Numbered from the stretch's first letter, positions 39,024 through 50,550 are shown. The stretch is 64,000 nucleotides of DNA from Gammaproteobacteria bacterium (GCA_016744995.1 JADGDG010000005.1:124001-188000); one strand, 5' to 3'. Numbers and translations are program-made. The notes: generated by a model not told the origin, from the letters alone.

Positions 39024-39956
39024 ATGACCCAAAAACCTGCTGCTGTTTTTATTATGGGGCCAACCGCCTCGGGGAAAACTGATCTGGCTATTGAGTTAGT
39101 CAAACGCTATCCTTTTGAAATTATCAGTGTTGATTCTGCTCTGGTCTACAAAGATATGAATATTGGTACAGCGAAGCCAAGCCCTGAAGAGCTTAAAATT
39201 GCGCCGCATCGGCTGATTAATTTTCTTGATCCGTCTCAAACCTATTCAACTGCCCGTTTTAGAAAAGATGCTTTGGCTGCAATGGCTGATATCCAAAGTC
39301 AGGGTAAAATCCCGCTTCTGGTGGGTGGTACCATGCTTTATCACCGTAGTTTGCTCTATGGACTGTCAGAATTGCCAAAAGCCGATAAAGCCATTCGTCG
39401 GCGATTAGAAGTTGAGGCAGAACTCAAGGGGGCAGAATTTATGCATCAGAAATTGATGGCAATTGATCCGCTTGCCGCCAATAAAATTCATCCCAATGAT
39501 CCTCAGCGTGTACAGCGGGCACTGGAAGTTTATGAAATTTCAGGCAAGCCAATGACTCAATTGCAGCAAGAAAGTCAGGCTGAAGCACTGGATTGTGATG
39601 TTTATAAAGTTATTGTTGCGCCTGAGTCCCGTGAGTTATTAAGAGAACGCATCGCCATTCGTTTTAAAAAAATGATTGATGAAGGCTTTATTGAAGAAGT
39701 TGAACAATTATTTGCCCGAGGTGATCTGGATTTATCCGTGCCTTCAATGAGAGCTGTGGGTTATCGACAGGTCTGGGAGTATCTGGAAGGTAAAACAGAT
39801 AAACAGCAGATGATAGAACGAGGTATTACTATCACCCGCCAATTTGCTAAACGCCAGATGACCTGGTTACGAAGAGAACAAGATGCTGTATGGATTGCTA
39901 CAGAAGAAAATAATATTCTAGAGCAGGCGGTTCACTATCTGGCTCCTATTCTATGA
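39024..39956 (+). CDS. miaA: tRNA dimethylallyltransferase MiaA
   Basis: MiaA adds a dimethylallyl group to A37 of tRNAs reading UNN codons. The 310-residue protein has the P-loop GPTASGKTDLA, the substrate region SVDSALVYKDMNIGTAKP, GGTMLYHRSLL and the C-terminal AVGYRQVWEYL and RQFAKRQMTWLR. It follows mutL by 46 bases and precedes hfq, the conserved gammaproteobacterial order. Confidence 0.96.
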   Translation: MTQKPAAVFIMGPTASGKTDLAIELVKRYPFEIISVDSALVYKDMNIGTAKPSPEELKIAPHRLINFLDPSQTYSTARFRKDALAAMADIQSQGKIPLLVGGTMLYHRSLLYGLSELPKADKAIRRRLEVEAELKGAEFMHQKLMAIDPLAANKIHPNDPQRVQRALEVYEISGKPMTQLQQESQAEALDCDVYKVIVAPESRELLRERIAIRFKKMIDEGFIEEVEQLFARGDLDLSVPSMRAVGYRQVWEYLEGKTDKQQMIERGITITRQFAKRQMTWLRREQDAVWIATEENNILEQAVHYLAPIL

Positions 39957-40388
39957 GAAATTTGTCTATGAGAAATTTGCAAAAAGTCACTTAATTTATA
40001 TATAAGATTATGTTAACATGCTTATGTTTGGTTGCTGGGACAGCAAAATGCTATTGAAATATTAAAAGTTAAGGCGTGGTCAAGGGTTTACCCTTGGTTG
40101 TTCCTATTATATCGCTATGTTTTTTTTGTAACAATCAATATAAAATGATCTAAGTAGTCTGTTTTAATGACTTGTTTTTCATGGGGTTATTTTATTTTGG
40201 TCAATGGGTATTTGCTTAATAGTTCATATCATAGGTAATTCTATAGGAGGAATGCTTGCTTTAATTATTTATCGTAATTTGCTTATATACAAAGTTTTGC
40301 AATTACTATAAACTGATTTCCCTTTTATGCAAGAGGGTGGCTTGCATTAAAGAAAATAGTACAAAAATTATAATTAGGAGAAGTGAAA
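39957..40388. other. 432-base region between miaA and hfq
   Basis: The region holds a stem-loop at 40081-40096 and AT-rich sequence before hfq. I see no further gene. Promoters for hfq are expected here from knowledge of E. coli, but I cannot point to a convincing -35/-10 pair. Confidence 0.4.
40081..40096 (+). other. Short stem-loop downstream of miaA
   Basis: CAAGGG at 40081-40086 pairs with CCCTTG at 40091-40096 across a TTTA loop. It is followed by GTTGTTCC and not a T run, so it is a weak terminator at best. It may act as an RNA-processing or pause structure. Confidence 0.35.
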
Positions 40389-40640
40389 ATGAGTAAAGGG
40401 CAAGCACTACAAGACCCTTATTTGAACGTTTTGAGAAAAGAGCGGATCCCCGTCTCGATTTATCTCGTTAATGGTATCAAACTTCAGGGGCAGGTCGAAT
40501 CTTTTGACCAATTTGTTATTTTATTAAAAAATGCTGTAAGCCAGATGGTCTATAAGCATGCAATTTCTACTATTGTTCCTTCCAGAAACGTTAAATTGGC
40601 GACAGAAGAAACAACGAACCCATCAGGTAATAACTCATAA
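40389..40640 (+). CDS. hfq: RNA chaperone Hfq
   Basis: Hfq forms a hexameric ring that helps small RNAs pair with mRNAs. The 83-residue protein has the Sm1 region [28 protein letters not shown] (split across residues 8-35) and the Sm2 motif with [14 protein letters not shown] use ATG 40389 ([12 protein letters not shown]), with AGGAG at spacing 8. The C-terminal tail is short. Confidence 0.97.
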   Translation: MSKGQALQDPYLNVLRKERIPVSIYLVNGIKLQGQVESFDQFVILLKNAVSQMVYKHAISTIVPSRNVKLATEETTNPSGNNS

Positions 40641-40766
40641 ATAGTTTTACTCAGAACTTCGCAGTACCCGTGAGTAAAAACGAAGTTATTTCTGGAAATA
40701 AAACAGAACGCGGTATTAATGAGTATTGTGATCAAATAGTTGCTTCCTCCATTGCTACAAGAGTAA

Positions 40767-42119
40767 GTGTCATTGTTTGATCGCCCGACAGGCACTGGGG
40801 AACGTGCATTATTAGTTCATATTGATTTCCCAACGGTCAATCATTATTCCCCTGCATCCAATATTGAAAGCGCTTTACAACAAGCGGCCAGTCTCCGAGA
40901 TGAAGCTCAACGCGAATTTTATGATCTAGTCCTTTCTGCTGGAGCAGAACCACTGTCCTTCATAAAAGGTAAACGCGTTAAACCTGAGGCAAAATATTTC
41001 ATCGGTACTGGCAAGGCTCAGGAAGTTAAAGAGGCGGTAGAACTCCACCAGGTTGATTTAGTACTGGTAAACCATCAGCTTTCCCCGGCTCAGGAACGAA
41101 ATCTTGAAATCATGCTACAGTGTCGGGTGCTTGACAGAACTGGACTGATCCTGGATATTTTTGCTCAAAGAGCGCGCTCTCATGAAGGTAAACTGCAAGT
41201 TGAACTGGCACAATTGAGCCATATGACCACTCGTCTGGTGAGAGGCTGGACTCACCTGGAAAGACAAAAAGGTGGTATTGGCCTACGTGGTCCTGGTGAA
41301 ACACAGCTGGAAACAGACCGTCGTTTATTAGGCATGCGAATTAAGCAGCTGAATAAACGCCTTGAAAAAGTACGTAAGCAGCGTGAACAAAGTCGGCGCT
41401 CACGGCAAAGAGCTGAATTACCCACAGTCTCTCTGGTGGGTTATACCAATGCTGGCAAATCAACACTCTTTAATCAACTAACAAAATCAAGTGTTTATGT
41501 TGCTGATCAATTATTTGCAACATTGGATCCCACTTTGAGGCGGGTTGAACTTACAAAAAATTTATCAATGGTTTTAGCTGATACGGTTGGTTTTATCAGT
41601 GATCTCCCCCATGATCTAGTTGAGGCTTTCCATGCGACCCTGTTAGAAACTCGTGAAGCAGATTTGTTGCTGCACGTTATTGATGGCCATGCAGACAATC
41701 GTGATAAACATATTGCAGAAGTTAACTCAGTATTAAAGCAGGTTGGCGCAGATGAAACGCCGCAATTGCTGGTTTATAACAAGGTTGACTTACTTGAAGG
41801 TCAAAAGCCTCGTATTGAGCGAGACAATTCCGGCAATATCTTACGGGTCTGGTTATCTGCTATGGACAATAGCGGCCTGGAGTTATTACTGGAAACCATT
41901 GCTGAAATTTTTAGTCAGGATCGGCAGCAAAAACAATTGAAAGTACCAGCAAGTGCCGGTCAATGGCGTGCTGTTTTGTATGACCGGGTTGATATTCTTG
42001 AAGAAACATACAATGATATGGGCGACTGGCTGGTTTTGATTGAAGCCACTTCAAGAGATCTTAATAACCTGATGAAAAAAGCAGGATTCAGTGACTTAGT
42101 CATAGACACTGAGGAATGA
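40767..42119 (+). CDS. hflX: Ribosome-associated GTPase HflX
   Basis: HflX is a GTPase that splits stalled ribosomes under stress. The 450-residue protein has the HflX N-terminal domain, with GTGKAQEVKEAV and VNHQLSPAQERNLE, and the motif RLVRGWTHLERQKGGIGLRGPGE. G motifs are GYTNAGKST, DTVGFISDLPHDLV and YNKVDLL. The frame opens at GTG 40767; TTG 40773 would give the more usual start MFDRP, so either may be used. It follows hfq as in E. coli. Confidence 0.95.
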   Translation: MSLFDRPTGTGERALLVHIDFPTVNHYSPASNIESALQQAASLRDEAQREFYDLVLSAGAEPLSFIKGKRVKPEAKYFIGTGKAQEVKEAVELHQVDLVLVNHQLSPAQERNLEIMLQCRVLDRTGLILDIFAQRARSHEGKLQVELAQLSHMTTRLVRGWTHLERQKGGIGLRGPGETQLETDRRLLGMRIKQLNKRLEKVRKQREQSRRSRQRAELPTVSLVGYTNAGKSTLFNQLTKSSVYVADQLFATLDPTLRRVELTKNLSMVLADTVGFISDLPHDLVEAFHATLLETREADLLLHVIDGHADNRDKHIAEVNSVLKQVGADETPQLLVYNKVDLLEGQKPRIERDNSGNILRVWLSAMDNSGLELLLETIAEIFSQDRQQKQLKVPASAGQWRAVLYDRVDILEETYNDMGDWLVLIEATSRDLNNLMKKAGFSDLVIDTEE

Positions 42120-42207
42120 GTTCGATAAAATTCAAACTAATTTTAGAATATCAAGAATCTTTATCCTGAACTGAAAGCAGGGTATATAACAAACACTGGA
42201 GTATTAA

Positions 42208-43455
42208 ATGGCCTGGAATGAACCTGGCGGTCCGAATAACAATGATCCTTGGGGTAATAAGAACAAGAATAATCAGGGGCCTCCTGATCTGGATGAGGTG
42301 ATAAAAAACCTTAACGATAAAATTGGTAAATTGTTTGGCGGTAATAAAAAAGGCGGCTCTGGCTCAGATGGTTCTGGTTCAGGTGACAACCGTTTTGGTA
42401 ACTCCGGTTTTGGAAATAATCCACCGCCCATGTACCTGTTTGTTATTATTGCTGTAATTGCTGTAGGTATCTGGGCTTTAACCGGTATTTACACCGTTGA
42501 TCAAGGTAAAAAGGCCGTTGTGCTCCAGTTTGGAGAAGCCTATAAAACTGTTGATGCAGGTATTCAGTGGTATGCGCCAGGCATACAGAAATATCAGATT
42601 GTTGATGTCAGTGCTTCTCGAAGCTTGAGTATTGGTAGTACTCAGCATGAAGCGCATATGTTGACTAAAGATGAAAATATCATTGAAGTGAAAGTGGCGG
42701 TGCAATATAAAGTCAGCAATGCAGAGAACTTCCTGTTTAATGTCAAAGAGCCCGGATTGGTTTTAAGACAGGTTTCAGAAAGTGCAGTGCGTGAAATTGT
42801 TGGTAAAAATGGCATGGACTTTATTCTAACGGAAGGGCGGAGTGATATTGCAGCAAAAATTGGTGTTTTGGCTCAAGAGATCCTTGATCGTTATAAAACT
42901 GGTTTGCTGATCACCCGATTTACTCTGCAAAGTGCAAAAGCACCTCTTCAGGTTCAGGATGCTTTTGAAGATGTCAATGCGGCACGAGAGGATAAAGAAC
43001 GTTATATCAATGAAGCTCAGGCTTATAGCAATGATGTTATACCTAAAGCTCGTGGTGTGGCAGCACGTCAGGTAGCTGGTGCGCAAGCCTATAATGGTCG
43101 TGTTATAGCAGAAGCTGAAGGTGAGACATCCCGTTTTTTAAGTGTCTTAACTGAGTATGAAAAAGCACCTGAAGTGACTCGTGATCGTCTCTATCTGGAT
43201 GCGATGGAAAGTGTTTATAGCAAAACAAGCAAAGTGATGATAGATACTAAGGGAAGTAATAATCTTTTGTATTTACCTCTGGATAAAATGATGCGGGGAA
43301 CAAATATGCCATCAGGCAGTTATGGAGATACGACCTCAGACAAAGACGGCAATTACCAAAAGGGCAGCCAGCAGTCGGACTACCGTTCTTCTAAGTTCAA
43401 AGCTCAAAATTCGGACAATGCTCGTGCCAGACCATCTATCAGGGAGAGACGTTAA
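42208..43455 (+). CDS. hflK: FtsH protease modulator HflK
   Basis: HflK is a membrane-anchored SPFH-domain protein that forms a large cage with HflC around FtsH. The 415-residue protein has a Gly/Asn-rich cytoplasmic start (NEPGGPNNNDPWG), one membrane helix (about 75-92), and the SPFH domain with TVDQGKKAVVLQFGEAYKTV and VRQVSESAVREIVG. A helical region and a hydrophilic tail follow. It shares one base with the start of hflC. Confidence 0.95.
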   Translation: MAWNEPGGPNNNDPWGNKNKNNQGPPDLDEVIKNLNDKIGKLFGGNKKGGSGSDGSGSGDNRFGNSGFGNNPPPMYLFVIIAVIAVGIWALTGIYTVDQGKKAVVLQFGEAYKTVDAGIQWYAPGIQKYQIVDVSASRSLSIGSTQHEAHMLTKDENIIEVKVAVQYKVSNAENFLFNVKEPGLVLRQVSESAVREIVGKNGMDFILTEGRSDIAAKIGVLAQEILDRYKTGLLITRFTLQSAKAPLQVQDAFEDVNAAREDKERYINEAQAYSNDVIPKARGVAARQVAGAQAYNGRVIAEAEGETSRFLSVLTEYEKAPEVTRDRLYLDAMESVYSKTSKVMIDTKGSNNLLYLPLDKMMRGTNMPSGSYGDTTSDKDGNYQKGSQQSDYRSSKFKAQNSDNARARPSIRERR

Positions 43456-44318
43456 TGAAATTATTAGTGGCTATAGCGGTACTGATACTGGGTATCATTG
43501 CTTCTGCTTCATTATTTACAGTGTCTGAAACTGAAGCAGCAATTTTATTTAAATGGGGTAAAATTGAACGCTCAGATTATCAACCTGGACTGCAAGTTAA
43601 AATTCCATTTGTGAATAATGTGCGTAAATTTGATAAGCGTATTCAGACTTTTGATGCAAAACCTGAAGATTATTTAACTGAAGAGAAAAAAATTCTTGTA
43701 GTTGATTCTTTTATTCAGTGGCAAATTAATGATGTCAAAGCCTTTTATGTTTCTATGAGAGGGGATATGGATATTGCTCAGGAACGTATTGCTACCATTG
43801 TAAAGGAAGGCTTGCGTAATGAATTTGGTCGACGGAATATGTATGAAGTTATTTCCGGAGAACGCCATATTATTATGGATGATATTAATAAATCAGCCAA
43901 TAAAGATGTTAAAGACTTTGGTGTACGTATTGTTGATGTGCGTATCAAGCGTATTGAATTCCCACCTAAGGTCAGCGATAAGATCTTCCGCCGAATGGAA
44001 ACTGAAAGAACTCGAATAGCCAAGGAACTCCGAGCTCAGGGTAATGAAAGTGCCGCTAAGATCACTGCTGAAGCAGATCGTCAGGTGACTATTCTTAAAG
44101 CTGATGCATTTAAAGAGGCAGAGGAGATCCGTGGTCAGGGTGATGCAAAAGCGTCTGATATTTATGCCGTGGCTTATGGTAAAAACAAGGAATTTTTTAC
44201 CTTCTACCGCAGTCTGAATGCTTATCAGAATACCTTTGGCAATGCCTCAGATATTATGGTGGTTGAGCCTGATTCTGATTTCTTTGATTATTTTAAAAAT
44301 ACTCAGGGTAAGCAGTAA
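43455..44318 (+). CDS. hflC: FtsH protease modulator HflC
   Basis: HflC is the partner of HflK. Its 287 residues include an N-terminal membrane helix (2-22), the SPFH domain (FTVSETEAAILFKWGKIE, and DFGVRIVDVRIKRIEFP), and a coiled-coil region rich in EADRQ and KAEA-type heptads. It starts on the last base of hflK (ATGA-type junction) and is followed by a strong terminator. Confidence 0.95.
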   Translation: MKLLVAIAVLILGIIASASLFTVSETEAAILFKWGKIERSDYQPGLQVKIPFVNNVRKFDKRIQTFDAKPEDYLTEEKKILVVDSFIQWQINDVKAFYVSMRGDMDIAQERIATIVKEGLRNEFGRRNMYEVISGERHIIMDDINKSANKDVKDFGVRIVDVRIKRIEFPPKVSDKIFRRMETERTRIAKELRAQGNESAAKITAEADRQVTILKADAFKEAEEIRGQGDAKASDIYAVAYGKNKEFFTFYRSLNAYQNTFGNASDIMVVEPDSDFFDYFKNTQGKQ

Positions 44319-44411
44319 TCAGGAAAAGATAAATAAACTGGATGGCGGCTAATTTACTCACTTTTGTGAAAGCTGAATAAATTAGTACAAACTGCTGGTA
44401 AAATAGTATAA

Positions 44412-44444
44412 AATCCGGTTTTAGTTAAAAACCGGATTTTTTTT
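44412..44444 (+). terminator. Rho-independent terminator after hflC
   Basis: AATCCGGTTTT (44412-44422) pairs perfectly with AAAACCGGATT (44428-44438) across the loop AGTTA and is followed by a run of T. It ends five bases before the start codon of the next small gene. Confidence 0.9.
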
Positions 44445-44448
44445 GGTT

Positions 44449-44637
44449 ATGTGGCATGAAATCCTAATTGCAGGTGCTCTGATGTTAGTATTGGAAGGTT
44501 TACTGCCAATATTGAATCCTAAAATGTTTAAGCAAATGATGCTCAGTGCTTCTCAAATGACTGAACAACAGCTGCGTTTGACCGGTGTTATTAGTATGGT
44601 CATTGGTGCTGTTGCTATCTATATACTGAAACATTAA
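44449..44637 (+). CDS. DUF2065 family small membrane protein
   Basis: The 62-residue protein (start ATG 44449, MWHEILIAGALMLVLEG) has two hydrophobic helices, with a central polar turn containing PKMFKQMMLSASQMTEQQLRL, matching the DUF2065/YjeT family commonly found after hflC. Its function is unknown. Its ribosome-binding region would lie inside the terminator of hflC, with no normal site. Confidence 0.8.
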   Translation: MWHEILIAGALMLVLEGLLPILNPKMFKQMMLSASQMTEQQLRLTGVISMVIGAVAIYILKH

Positions 44638-44707
44638 GGGCTTGCTCATACTCTGATGCACCTTTTTACTTGCTCAATAGAGCTGAAATGAGATATTACC
44701 GTTTAAT

Positions 44708-45898
44708 ATGTTAAATAAAGATCGCTGGTTATTACCTGAAGGTATTCAGGAAGTTTTATCACCACAAGCGTCAATAATTGAATCACAGCGTCGCACTTTA
44801 CTCGATTTATACCATACCTGGGGCTACGATCTCGTCGAATCTCCGATGATTGACTTTCTTGATTCATTACTGACTGGCACGGGACATGACCTGCAGTTAA
44901 TGACCTTCACTTTGACTGATCAAATTTCCGGGAAACTTCTGGGAATTCGTGCTGATATGACCCCTCAAATTGCCCGGATTGATGCTCATCATATCAAAAC
45001 AGAGCAACCATCACGTTTTTGTTATATTGGGCAGGTTTTAAAAACCCGACTGGAAGGTTTTAATCAGTCACGAAGTCCATTACAAGTTGGCGTAGAACTT
45101 TATGGGCATGCTGGTCCAAACAGCGATATTGAAGTGTTGCTGCTAATGATTGAAACATTAAATGCCATCGGCCTTAAAGATTTTCATATTGACCTGGGAC
45201 ATGTGGGTATTTTTCGCAGCTTGTCGCAACAGGCTGAACTCTCTCAGGAAGAAGAAGAAACACTATTTGATGCGTTACAGCGAAAAGCCGTGACCGAACT
45301 GACTGAGTATTTATCAAGCTTATCAATGAGTGATAAATACAAGCAGCAATTCCTGGCCTTAGTTGATCTTAATGGTGATATTTCCGTTATTGACAAGGCA
45401 CGCCAGTTATTGACTGGTGACGGGGTTCAAAAAGAACTTGATAATCTGGAAGCCATTGCAAAAGGTTTGTTATCCAGGGCTCCTGGGCAGACTCTTTATT
45501 TTGACCTCGCTGAGCTGCGTGGTTATAACTATCATACAGGTGTTGTTTTTGCTGCCTATTTGCCGGGGCACGGACAAGAAATTGCTAAGGGTGGTCGCTA
45601 TGACGGAATTGGTGCAACTTTTGGGCGCTCCAGAGCGGCGACGGGGTTTAGTACTGATTTGACTTATCTGGTTTCAATTAATGAGCAAGTGGCTCAAAGT
45701 GAAGCAATTGAATCAATTTTTGCACCGGGAGTTCAGGATCATGAACTGATGCTTATGGTTACTGAATTACGTCAGCAAGGTAAACGAGTGATTTGTGGCC
45801 TGGTTGATTCTAATTCAAATGCACGAACAATGAACTGTAGTCATATACTGGAAAAAATATCTGGTCTTTGGGAAGTGGTTAAACTAACTTCTGATTAG
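44708..45898 (+). CDS. hisZ: ATP phosphoribosyltransferase regulatory subunit HisZ
   Basis: HisZ is a catalytically inactive histidyl-tRNA synthetase paralogue that forms a complex with short-form HisG in histidine synthesis. The 396-residue protein has the class II motif 2-like region LGIRADMTPQIARI and FCYIGQVLKTR. Motif 3-like GGRYDGIGATFGRSRAATGFS is present, but it lacks the C-terminal anticodon-binding domain of true HisRS. It is next to purA, a frequent gammaproteobacterial order. Confidence 0.93.
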   Translation: MLNKDRWLLPEGIQEVLSPQASIIESQRRTLLDLYHTWGYDLVESPMIDFLDSLLTGTGHDLQLMTFTLTDQISGKLLGIRADMTPQIARIDAHHIKTEQPSRFCYIGQVLKTRLEGFNQSRSPLQVGVELYGHAGPNSDIEVLLLMIETLNAIGLKDFHIDLGHVGIFRSLSQQAELSQEEEETLFDALQRKAVTELTEYLSSLSMSDKYKQQFLALVDLNGDISVIDKARQLLTGDGVQKELDNLEAIAKGLLSRAPGQTLYFDLAELRGYNYHTGVVFAAYLPGHGQEIAKGGRYDGIGATFGRSRAATGFSTDLTYLVSINEQVAQSEAIESIFAPGVQDHELMLMVTELRQQGKRVICGLVDSNSNARTMNCSHILEKISGLWEVVKLTSD

Positions 45899-46000
45899 TA
45901 TCCAGCGGTTATCTGACTTGTAAGTACAATTATTTAATACATCTATTTAACACAACTCTTTATCAGCATGATCATTTAAAAGAGTTATTTTTTAAAGTAA

Positions 46001-47311
<1,311 letters not shown>

Positions 47312-47389
47312 ATGGCTTAATGGCCGTTCAATTATGAATTTAGCTATGACTAATGAAGATTGAACTGCCATTAAAACTCAAGGACAAAT

Positions 47390-49756
47390 ATGAGCCAGAA
47401 ATCTGGAAACTCTTTTAACAAAAAGAACGATCCCTACGCAAAACGCGAAGCAAAAAATTACGAAAATCCCATCCCCAGTCGAGAATTTATTCTTGAACTT
47501 CTGGCAAAGCAGCCCGAACCCATCAATCGATTTCAGGTAGAAAAACTACTGAAACTGGAAGATCCTGATCAGAAAGAAGGATTGAGACGTCGCTTGCGTG
47601 CGATGGAACGAGATGGACAAATCTTCTTTAACAAGCGTAAATGCTATGAATTAATTTCAGAAATGGAAGTCCTTGAAGGGATTGTTTCTGCTCATCCAGA
47701 TGGTTTTGGTTTTGTCCTGGCTGAAGATGGTGGTGGTGATTTGTTCATGGGGATGCGTGATATGCGTATATTGTTCCATGGGGATCGGGTCCAGGTCAGA
47801 GTGGCTGGTGTTGATCGCAAAGGTCGGCGTGAAGGGGCATTAGTTAAAATCCTTGAACATAATACCGGAACAATTGTTGGTCAGTTGGAAGATCGTGACG
47901 GTGTTTTGATGGTTGTGCCCGATCATAAACGCATCAATCATGATATTGTCATTTCTAAAGAACACACTTACGGTGCTGAAGTCGGTCAGATGGTGATGAT
48001 TGAGGTTTTGCATTTTCCCACCCGTTTTCAGCGGGCTAAAGGTCGTGTTATTCAGAATCTTGGCGGCCATATGGAGCCGGGTCAGGAAATTGATATCGCC
48101 ATTCGCAGCTATGATATTCCACATGAATGGCCCATTATGCTGGAAGCAGAAATTGCTGACTTAGAAGCTTCTGTACCAGAATCCAGCAAGGCTGGACGTA
48201 AAGATTTTCGTAACCATCTTCTGGTGACCATCGATGGTGCCGATGCTAAAGATTTTGATGATGCGGTTTGTTGTGAAAAAATTAGCTCGGGTGCCAACAA
48301 AGGCGGCTGGCGCTTATGGGTGGCCATTGCTGATGTTTCATCTTATGTGGAGCGAGGTACTGCACTGGATGCGGAAGCCAAACGTCGTGGTACCTCAGTC
48401 TATTTCCCTGGACGCGTTGTTCCCATGTTGCCGGAAGTTCTTTCTAATGGTCTGTGCTCACTAAACCCTGATGTGGATCGCCTGAGCATGGTTTGCGAAA
48501 TGGAAATTTCAGCCTCTGGTGAAGTGAAAAGTTATAGCTTCAGTGAAGGCTTGATGCGTTCACATGCTCGCCTGACCTACAACCAGTATGCCGCCATGGT
48601 GATTGATGGTGATGCTGATTTATGTGCACAACATGCTGATTTATTACCACATCTGCATGAACTTTATCAGTTATATCAGACACTGGCTAAAAAACGCTCA
48701 CAACGTGGTGCTATTGATTTTGAAACAGTAGAAACACAAATTGTCTTCGGTGAAGACAGAAAAATCGAAAAGCTGACACCTATTATTCGTAATGACGCCC
48801 ATCGAGTCATTGAAGAATGCATGCTGGCAGCCAATGTCAGCGCTGCTAATTTCCTTCTGGAAAATAAAATTGTTGCTCTGTACCGTAACCATAAAGGGCC
48901 AACTGATGACAAGTTGAAGGCTCTGAAAGAATTCCTTTCACCTCTGGGAATTACTCTGGATGGTGGTGATGAACCTCAGGCTAAAGATTTTTCTAAGCTG
49001 CTCAATGAAATAAAAGAACGTCCTGATTTTGAAGTGCTGCAGACTGTTATGCTGCGCAGCCTGTCTCAGGCTGTTTATGAAGCAGAAAATGTTGGTCATT
49101 TTGGTCTGTCATTTGAGGCTTATGCCCACTTTACTTCACCCATACGTCGCTATCCGGATTTATTGGTTCACCGGGCAATCAGACATATTGTTCGTGGACA
49201 AAAAGCATCCACTTACGGTTATAGCGTTGAACAGATGTCTGACTTGGGACAGCATTGTTCCATTACTGAACGTCGCGCTGATGATGCAACCCGTGATGCC
49301 ACAGACTGGCTGAAATGTGAATATATGCTGGATAAAGTCGGCGAAGAATTTGACGGCAGGATCAGTACTGTCACTGGTTTTGGTCTGTTTGTTGTTCTGG
49401 ATGAGATCCATGTTGAAGGTCTTATCCATATCACTGCACTGAAAGATGATTATTATCACTTTGATAAAATGAATCACAAAATGAAAGGCGAGCGAACCGG
49501 GCAGTCTTATCAACTGGGTGATAAAATCAGTATCAGAGTTGCTGCAGTCAATCTGGATGAGCGTAAAATTGACTTTGCGTTGAAAGCTTCAGGTCAAAGC
49601 CGTGGTGGTGATTTTTCTAAAGATAAGAAAAAGAAATCTAAGAAAAGCTTCCAGAAAAAAACACCACAGGCGTCATCAAAACAGCCAGACAAACGTCCTG
49701 ACGCTAAGGAAAAGCCGAAAAAGAAGAACAATAGAAGACGTCGATGGATGAACTGA
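47390..49756 (+). CDS. rnr: Ribonuclease R
   Basis: RNase R is a 3'-5' exoribonuclease that degrades structured RNA and works on rRNA and defective tRNA. The 788-residue protein has an N-terminal helix-turn-helix-like part, a cold-shock domain, the RNB catalytic domain (TIDGADAKDFDDAV and HFTSPIRRYPDLLVHRA), an S1 domain near residue 640 (DGRISTVTGFGLFV) and a Lys-rich tail. It overlaps rlmB by 13 bases. Confidence 0.97.
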   Translation: MSQKSGNSFNKKNDPYAKREAKNYENPIPSREFILELLAKQPEPINRFQVEKLLKLEDPDQKEGLRRRLRAMERDGQIFFNKRKCYELISEMEVLEGIVSAHPDGFGFVLAEDGGGDLFMGMRDMRILFHGDRVQVRVAGVDRKGRREGALVKILEHNTGTIVGQLEDRDGVLMVVPDHKRINHDIVISKEHTYGAEVGQMVMIEVLHFPTRFQRAKGRVIQNLGGHMEPGQEIDIAIRSYDIPHEWPIMLEAEIADLEASVPESSKAGRKDFRNHLLVTIDGADAKDFDDAVCCEKISSGANKGGWRLWVAIADVSSYVERGTALDAEAKRRGTSVYFPGRVVPMLPEVLSNGLCSLNPDVDRLSMVCEMEISASGEVKSYSFSEGLMRSHARLTYNQYAAMVIDGDADLCAQHADLLPHLHELYQLYQTLAKKRSQRGAIDFETVETQIVFGEDRKIEKLTPIIRNDAHRVIEECMLAANVSAANFLLENKIVALYRNHKGPTDDKLKALKEFLSPLGITLDGGDEPQAKDFSKLLNEIKERPDFEVLQTVMLRSLSQAVYEAENVGHFGLSFEAYAHFTSPIRRYPDLLVHRAIRHIVRGQKASTYGYSVEQMSDLGQHCSITERRADDATRDATDWLKCEYMLDKVGEEFDGRISTVTGFGLFVVLDEIHVEGLIHITALKDDYYHFDKMNHKMKGERTGQSYQLGDKISIRVAAVNLDERKIDFALKASGQSRGGDFSKDKKKKSKKSFQKKTPQASSKQPDKRPDAKEKPKKKNNRRRRWMN

Positions 49757-50532
49757 TTTTTGGCATCCATGCAGTAAAATCAGCACTTAACTATTGTGCA
49801 GACTCTAAGAGTTTAGATGCTGCACACGGCGAGGGTGGTGATATTGCCTCAGAGCAAATCACCGCTCTTTATGTTGATCGGGGTCGAAAAGATAAACGTA
49901 TTATCAGCATCGTTGAACTGGCTAAAAAGAAGTCCGTTAAAGTCACTTTTGTTCAACGTAAAAAACTGGATGAACTGACCAGCGGTAATCACCAGGGCGT
50001 TGTTGCTCAAAGCCGTGCACCTAAAGTTAAGTCAGAAAGTTTTTTAGATGATTTGCTGCAAAGTTTAGAGGTTCCTGCTTTTTTACTGATTTTAGACGGT
50101 GTTCAGGATCCTCATAATCTCGGTGCCTGTTTACGTACTGCAGATGCAGCAGGTGTTCATGGAATAATCGTCCCCAAAGATCGTTCAGTTTCACTCACAC
50201 CAACGGTAAGAAAAGTCGCTTGCGGTGCTGATCAAAGTGTTCCTCTGATCCAGGTTACCAATCTGGCACGCACACTTAAACTCCTTAAAAGTTATCAAAT
50301 CTGGATTGTTGGCACAGCAGGGGAAACTGATGATACAATCTATGATAGTGATCTTAGCGGTCCCTTAGCTCTGGTTATGGGTACTGAAGGTAAAGGAATG
50401 AGACGCTTAACGAGAGAGAACTGCGATACTCTGGTTAAAATTCCTATGCAAGGCAGTGTTGAAAGCCTTAATGTTTCAGTTGCAACTGGCATTAGTTTAT
50501 TTGAGGCGGCTCGCCAACGCGCTAACAAGTAA
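49744..50532 (+). CDS. rlmB: 23S rRNA 2'-O-ribose methyltransferase RlmB (SpoU family)
   Basis: RlmB methylates the ribose of G2251 in 23S rRNA using SAM. The 262-residue protein has the SpoU motifs LDGVQDPHNLGACLRTADAAG, VMGTEGKGMR and SVESLNVSVATGISLFEA. A slightly enlarged N-terminal substrate domain contains a 10-15 residue acidic insertion (AAHGEGGDIAS). It overlaps the 3' end of rnr. Confidence 0.95.
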   Translation: MDELIFGIHAVKSALNYCADSKSLDAAHGEGGDIASEQITALYVDRGRKDKRIISIVELAKKKSVKVTFVQRKKLDELTSGNHQGVVAQSRAPKVKSESFLDDLLQSLEVPAFLLILDGVQDPHNLGACLRTADAAGVHGIIVPKDRSVSLTPTVRKVACGADQSVPLIQVTNLARTLKLLKSYQIWIVGTAGETDDTIYDSDLSGPLALVMGTEGKGMRRLTRENCDTLVKIPMQGSVESLNVSVATGISLFEAARQRANK

Positions 50533-50550
50533 AATAAGGAAGAAACTCTT

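Noticed and set aside
40081-40096. Rho-independent terminator after miaA
   Set aside because: The six-bp stem lacks the required T run, so it was listed only as a stem-loop.
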